DNA of 6,991 bases from an uncultured Coriobacteriales bacterium (GTDB taxonomy: Bacteria > Actinomycetota > Coriobacteriia > Coriobacteriales > Atopobiaceae): assembly GCA_946530775.1 (NCBI GenBank), contig CAMNAH010000059.1, positions 1 to 6,991 on the forward strand. The letters are read 5' to 3'. The notes under the pieces were generated by a model, which was given only the letters and a program-made list of their open reading frames with translations, did no database searches and was not told where the DNA came from. Shown here piece by piece: positions 4,179 through 6,991 of the stretch (position 1 is the first letter of the stretch; each line of letters begins with the position of its first letter). Both the position numbers and the translations under genes were made by a program.

Positions 4179-5999
4179 ATGTCCCCGCGGGAGCAATCGA
4201 CATCTCTCACAGAGCATGTTGGCTCGGCAAACGCCCGCATGGTCTCGAAGCTCTTCTTCCGGCTGCTCCCCGTCCAGGTGCTGCGCGCCGTGATGGCCGC
4301 AGTCAACAGCCTGGTTGTAACCTTCTTCGCCAGCAACTTCGTCGGAGGCTCCGCGCTCAGCGCATGGGGCCTCTATGGGCCGATCGACCTGTTCATCGGC
4401 GCCATCGCGACCGTGCTCGTAGCGGGATCGCAGGTGCTCTGCGGCAGATACATGGGCATGAACCGCGAGGACGGCATGCAGTCGGTGTTCGCGCTCGACA
4501 TGGCCGTGTCCGCCGCCTTCGGCGTCATCCTGGCCGCCGCGCATTTTGCCGTGAGCATGCTCGGCTTCACCGCGCTGTTCGTCGAGGATGCTGCCGTGCG
4601 CACGGAGTTCAACGTGGTCCTCATCGGCGTCGCGTTCAACATGATCCCCTACATGCTCACGCAGCAGCTCTATGCCTTCATCTCCCTGGAGCAGCAGAAC
4701 AAGCGCACGATGGCTGCGAGCTTCGCCGCCATCGCCACGATCATCGGATCCTGCTACCTGCTCATCTGCGTCTTCGACCTGGGCGCGCTCGGACTCGCCC
4801 TTTCGCCCGGCATCGCCAACTGCGTCAACGCTGTCATTCTCGGCTCCTACTTCTTCACCGATAAGGCCACGATGCGCTTCAAGCTCAAGGGCATCGACTT
4901 TTCGCAGCTCAAGGAGATCATCCTCATCGGCCTTCCCGCCGCGCTGCTTCCCGCCTACCAAACGCTGCGCGGCATCATCGTGAACGGCCTCATCCTCGCC
5001 TACGTGGGCGCAGCGGGCCTCTCGGCCTTCGCAGCGGCAAGCTCGCTGCTCAACATCTTCTGGGCCGTGCCCGCGGGCATCCAGTCGGTGAGCCGCGTGC
5101 TGTTCAGCATGTACGTGGGCGAGCAGGATCGCCGCTCGCTCGCAGACACCATGCGCACGCTCCTCTTCAAGAGCATTCCGCTCCAGTGCGCGATCGTGGC
5201 CTGCATCATCGCGCTCGCCTATCCGTTCACCTGCATCTTCTTCCACGAACCCGCGGAGGCGGTCTTCGGCATGTGCGAGCATGCGTTCCGCATCCTGCCG
5301 CTCTGCATGCCCCTCTCGGTCATCTGCATGGGATTCACCGCCTATGGTCAGTCGGCCGACAAGCACCTCGTGGTCCATATCGATACCGCGCTCGACGGCG
5401 TGGTGTGTGTGGCGGGCTTCTCTGCCCTGCTCATCCCCCTCCTGGGCATCGACGGACTCTACTGGGCGAACGTCCTGAACGGCGTGGTGTGCGTCGCCGT
5501 CTTCCCCATCTACGCCGCCCTCGTGAAGAAGGGACTGCCCCGCACCATCGAGGAGCTCATGGTGATCCCGCATGATTTCGGTGCACCCGACAACGACAGG
5601 CTCGATATCTCGATCCGCTCGCTCGACGAGGTCGCCGGCACCGCGGAGGAGGTGCAGCGGTTCTGCCGCGCCCATGGCGTCTCCGAGCGCACCTCGTACT
5701 TCAGCGCCCTCTGCATGGAGGAGATGGCCGCGAACATCGTCGAGCACGGCTTCACGAAGGACCGCAGGAAGCACTCGGCAGATGTGCGCGTGGTCTATAC
5801 GGACGATGACCTTATCCTGCGCATCAAGGACGACTGCGTGCCCTTCGACCCCGATACGCGCCGCAAGCTCTTCAACCCCGACGACCCCGTGAAGAATATC
5901 GGTGTGCACTTGGTCTACGGCATCGCGGACAGCGTGGAATACCGCCATACCCTCGGATTGAACGTGCTCACCATGCGCATCGCGCACGAGAAGCGATAG
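4179..5999 (+). CDS. MATE-family transporter fused to RsbW-like HATPase domain
   Basis: A 606-aa protein in two parts. Residues about 25-455 form a multi-helix membrane region of the MATE/polysaccharide-flippase type, with roughly twelve hydrophobic segments, LPVQVLRAVMAAVNSLVVTFF at the start and a second half opening at IILIGLPAALLPAYQ. Such proteins usually export cationic drugs or metabolites against Na+ or H+; the substrate here cannot be read. Residues about 475-602 are a GHKL-type ATPase like the anti-sigma kinases RsbW/SpoIIAB: N-box MEEMAANIVEHG (Asn519), G1-like IKDDCVPFDP (about 549-558), G2-like NIGVHLVYGIAD (573-584), and a closing LGLNVLTMRI strand. The ATPase is predicted to be cytoplasmic at the C-terminus. 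ATG at 4179 is chosen over a TTG at 4131 because AGGAGAAGG (4163-4171) precedes it and the candidate -10 box at 4120 would leave the TTG without a leader. It is divergent from arcA; the next gene follows after 7 bp, so both are probably co-transcribed. Confidence 0.9.
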   Translation: MSPREQSTSLTEHVGSANARMVSKLFFRLLPVQVLRAVMAAVNSLVVTFFASNFVGGSALSAWGLYGPIDLFIGAIATVLVAGSQVLCGRYMGMNREDGMQSVFALDMAVSAAFGVILAAAHFAVSMLGFTALFVEDAAVRTEFNVVLIGVAFNMIPYMLTQQLYAFISLEQQNKRTMAASFAAIATIIGSCYLLICVFDLGALGLALSPGIANCVNAVILGSYFFTDKATMRFKLKGIDFSQLKEIILIGLPAALLPAYQTLRGIIVNGLILAYVGAAGLSAFAAASSLLNIFWAVPAGIQSVSRVLFSMYVGEQDRRSLADTMRTLLFKSIPLQCAIVACIIALAYPFTCIFFHEPAEAVFGMCEHAFRILPLCMPLSVICMGFTAYGQSADKHLVVHIDTALDGVVCVAGFSALLIPLLGIDGLYWANVLNGVVCVAVFPIYAALVKKGLPRTIEELMVIPHDFGAPDNDRLDISIRSLDEVAGTAEEVQRFCRAHGVSERTSYFSALCMEEMAANIVEHGFTKDRRKHSADVRVVYTDDDLILRIKDDCVPFDPDTRRKLFNPDDPVKNIGVHLVYGIADSVEYRHTLGLNVLTMRIAHEKR

Positions 6000-6006
6000 G
6001 AATCCC

Positions 6007-6991
6007 ATGACGAGCGACGCCGCAACCTTCGAAGTATCAGCAGAGCGCCTGGGCTACAGTCCCGACGCCATCGCGCATCTCCCCGGCGGCAAAACCGTGT
6101 TCGTGCCTGGCGCCGTTCCCGGAGACAAGCTGCGCATCGCGCTCGACGAGGAGCGCGATCGGTTCGCGCGGGGACATATCGTCGAGGTCCTCGAAGCCTC
6201 GCCGCACCGCGTGCAGAAGCCTCATTGCCCCTTCGCCGGCATCTGCGGCGGCTGCCCCTGGGCTGCGGTGGAGCGCTCCCGCCAGCTCGAGGCGAAGCGC
6301 GAGAACGTCGTCAGCTCGCTCGTGCGCATCGGCCACATGGATGCCCAGCGCGCCGAGAACCTCGTAGCCGCAACCGTAGATGTGGGACCCGCCGTGGGCT
6401 ACCGCAACAAGATCGAGCTCGATGTGGCAACGTCCAAGGGCCGCACCGTCATCGGCATGCACGCCGCAGGCACCGCAGATGTCATCAAGGTCGACGCCTG
6501 CCCCCTGCTCGATTCCACCTCCAAAAAGGCCGTGAAGGCGCTCTCAGGGGCTCTGGGATACCTTGCGGGCTCGCAGGACCTGCGCCTCGAGCGTGTGGGC
6601 ATCCGCACCTCTAAGCGGACCGGCGACACCGAGGTGGCGCTCTGGACCGAGACGGGGGCGTTTCCCCGCGCGCACGTCGCCAAGGTGGTCTGCGATGCGC
6701 TGCCCATAACCTCGCTCGCGCGCGTCATGAGCAAGGGCCCCAAGGCGGCGCGGCGCATCGCGGGCGTCGAGGGCCTCTTCGGCAAGGGCCACTGGACCGA
6801 GCGCATCCTCGACGAGACCATGCACATCTCGGCGCCTTCGTTCTTCCAAGTCAACACGCGCGGCGCGGAGGCGCTGGTGCGCTGCGTCCTCGACGGCCTC
6901 GAGATCCAGGAGGACGACGAGGCGATGGACCTCTATTGCGGCGCCGGCACCTTCACGCTGCCGCTCGCGCGCGCGTGCGACTTCGTGGAGG
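6007..6991 (+). CDS. rlmD: 23S rRNA (uracil-5-)-methyltransferase, RlmD/RumA type (partial)
   Basis: An open frame of 328 codons that runs off the right edge. It matches the RumA/TrmA family, which transfers a methyl group from S-adenosylmethionine to carbon 5 of a uridine in 23S rRNA. In order: an N-terminal TRAM-like RNA-binding domain (LPGGKTVFVPGAVPGDKLRI near 25-44); iron-sulfur cluster cysteines C74-x5-C80-x2-C83 with a fourth in VDACPL (C165); a GYRNKIEL segment (131-138); FFQVNT (279-284); and the SAM-binding motif DLYCGAGTFTLPLA (308-321). The catalytic cysteine and base near the C-terminus lie beyond the window. The cluster-bearing form argues against plain TrmA, but which uridine is modified (RlmC, RlmD or RlmCD specificity) cannot be told. 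The ATG at 6007 is 7 bp after the transporter stop; a weak AGGAA overlaps that stop, suggesting translational coupling. Confidence 0.93.
   Translation, partial: MTSDAATFEVSAERLGYSPDAIAHLPGGKTVFVPGAVPGDKLRIALDEERDRFARGHIVEVLEASPHRVQKPHCPFAGICGGCPWAAVERSRQLEAKRENVVSSLVRIGHMDAQRAENLVAATVDVGPAVGYRNKIELDVATSKGRTVIGMHAAGTADVIKVDACPLLDSTSKKAVKALSGALGYLAGSQDLRLERVGIRTSKRTGDTEVALWTETGAFPRAHVAKVVCDALPITSLARVMSKGPKAARRIAGVEGLFGKGHWTERILDETMHISAPSFFQVNTRGAEALVRCVLDGLEIQEDDEAMDLYCGAGTFTLPLARACDFVE

Noticed and set aside
4146..6008. A 620-codon open frame on the minus strand opposite the transporter gene, rich in His, Glu, Asp and Gly.
   Set aside because: Antisense frames stay open in GC-rich genes with strong third-position bias. 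The product has no membrane segments or motifs, while the plus strand encodes a clear transporter-ATPase with a good ribosome binding site.

Overview
The window is a GC-rich stretch with high coding density. It holds six protein-coding genes: four complete and two cut by the window edges. Gene style and content suggest a Coriobacteriia-type actinobacterium of the Collinsella/Olsenella kind. The clues are an arginine deiminase locus, Tat-type lipoproteins, a MATE transporter fused to an RsbW-like ATPase, and a palindromic repeat ending in a GGGGACAGG box. That placement is inferred from general knowledge, not from any database search.

Layout. The first 76 bases are the C-terminal end of a plus-strand gene, most likely tryptophanyl-tRNA synthetase. 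A 264-bp repeat element (78-341) then fills the whole space between that stop codon and the stop codon of the convergent gene. It is bounded by 51-bp inverted arms that match at 49 of 51 positions. Its core carries a textbook Rho-independent terminator and two copies of a 34-nt unit. From 343 to 4053 runs a tight minus-strand cluster, read right to left: arcA (arginine deiminase), arcB (ornithine carbamoyltransferase), a 298-aa lipoprotein with a C-terminal cyclophilin-like domain, and a 170-aa paralogous lipoprotein without it. Gaps are 14-24 bp and no internal terminator is visible, so one transcript is likely. A short divergent promoter region (4054-4178) separates this cluster from a plus-strand pair: a 606-aa MATE transporter/HATPase fusion and, 7 bp later, an RlmD/RumA-type 23S rRNA uracil-5-methyltransferase that runs off the right edge.

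How the genes work together. ArcA turns arginine into citrulline plus ammonia. ArcB in the catabolic direction splits citrulline with phosphate into ornithine and carbamoyl phosphate. Carbamate kinase (arcC) and the arginine/ornithine antiporter (arcD), which usually complete the pathway, are not in this window. Their usual neighbours' place downstream is taken by the two exported lipoproteins. The transporter fusion and the methyltransferase share no obvious pathway with the arc genes.

The points most worth a second look are the nested-palindrome element, its internal 34-nt duplication, the paralogous Tat lipoproteins in an arginine deiminase operon, and the MATE-HATPase fusion.
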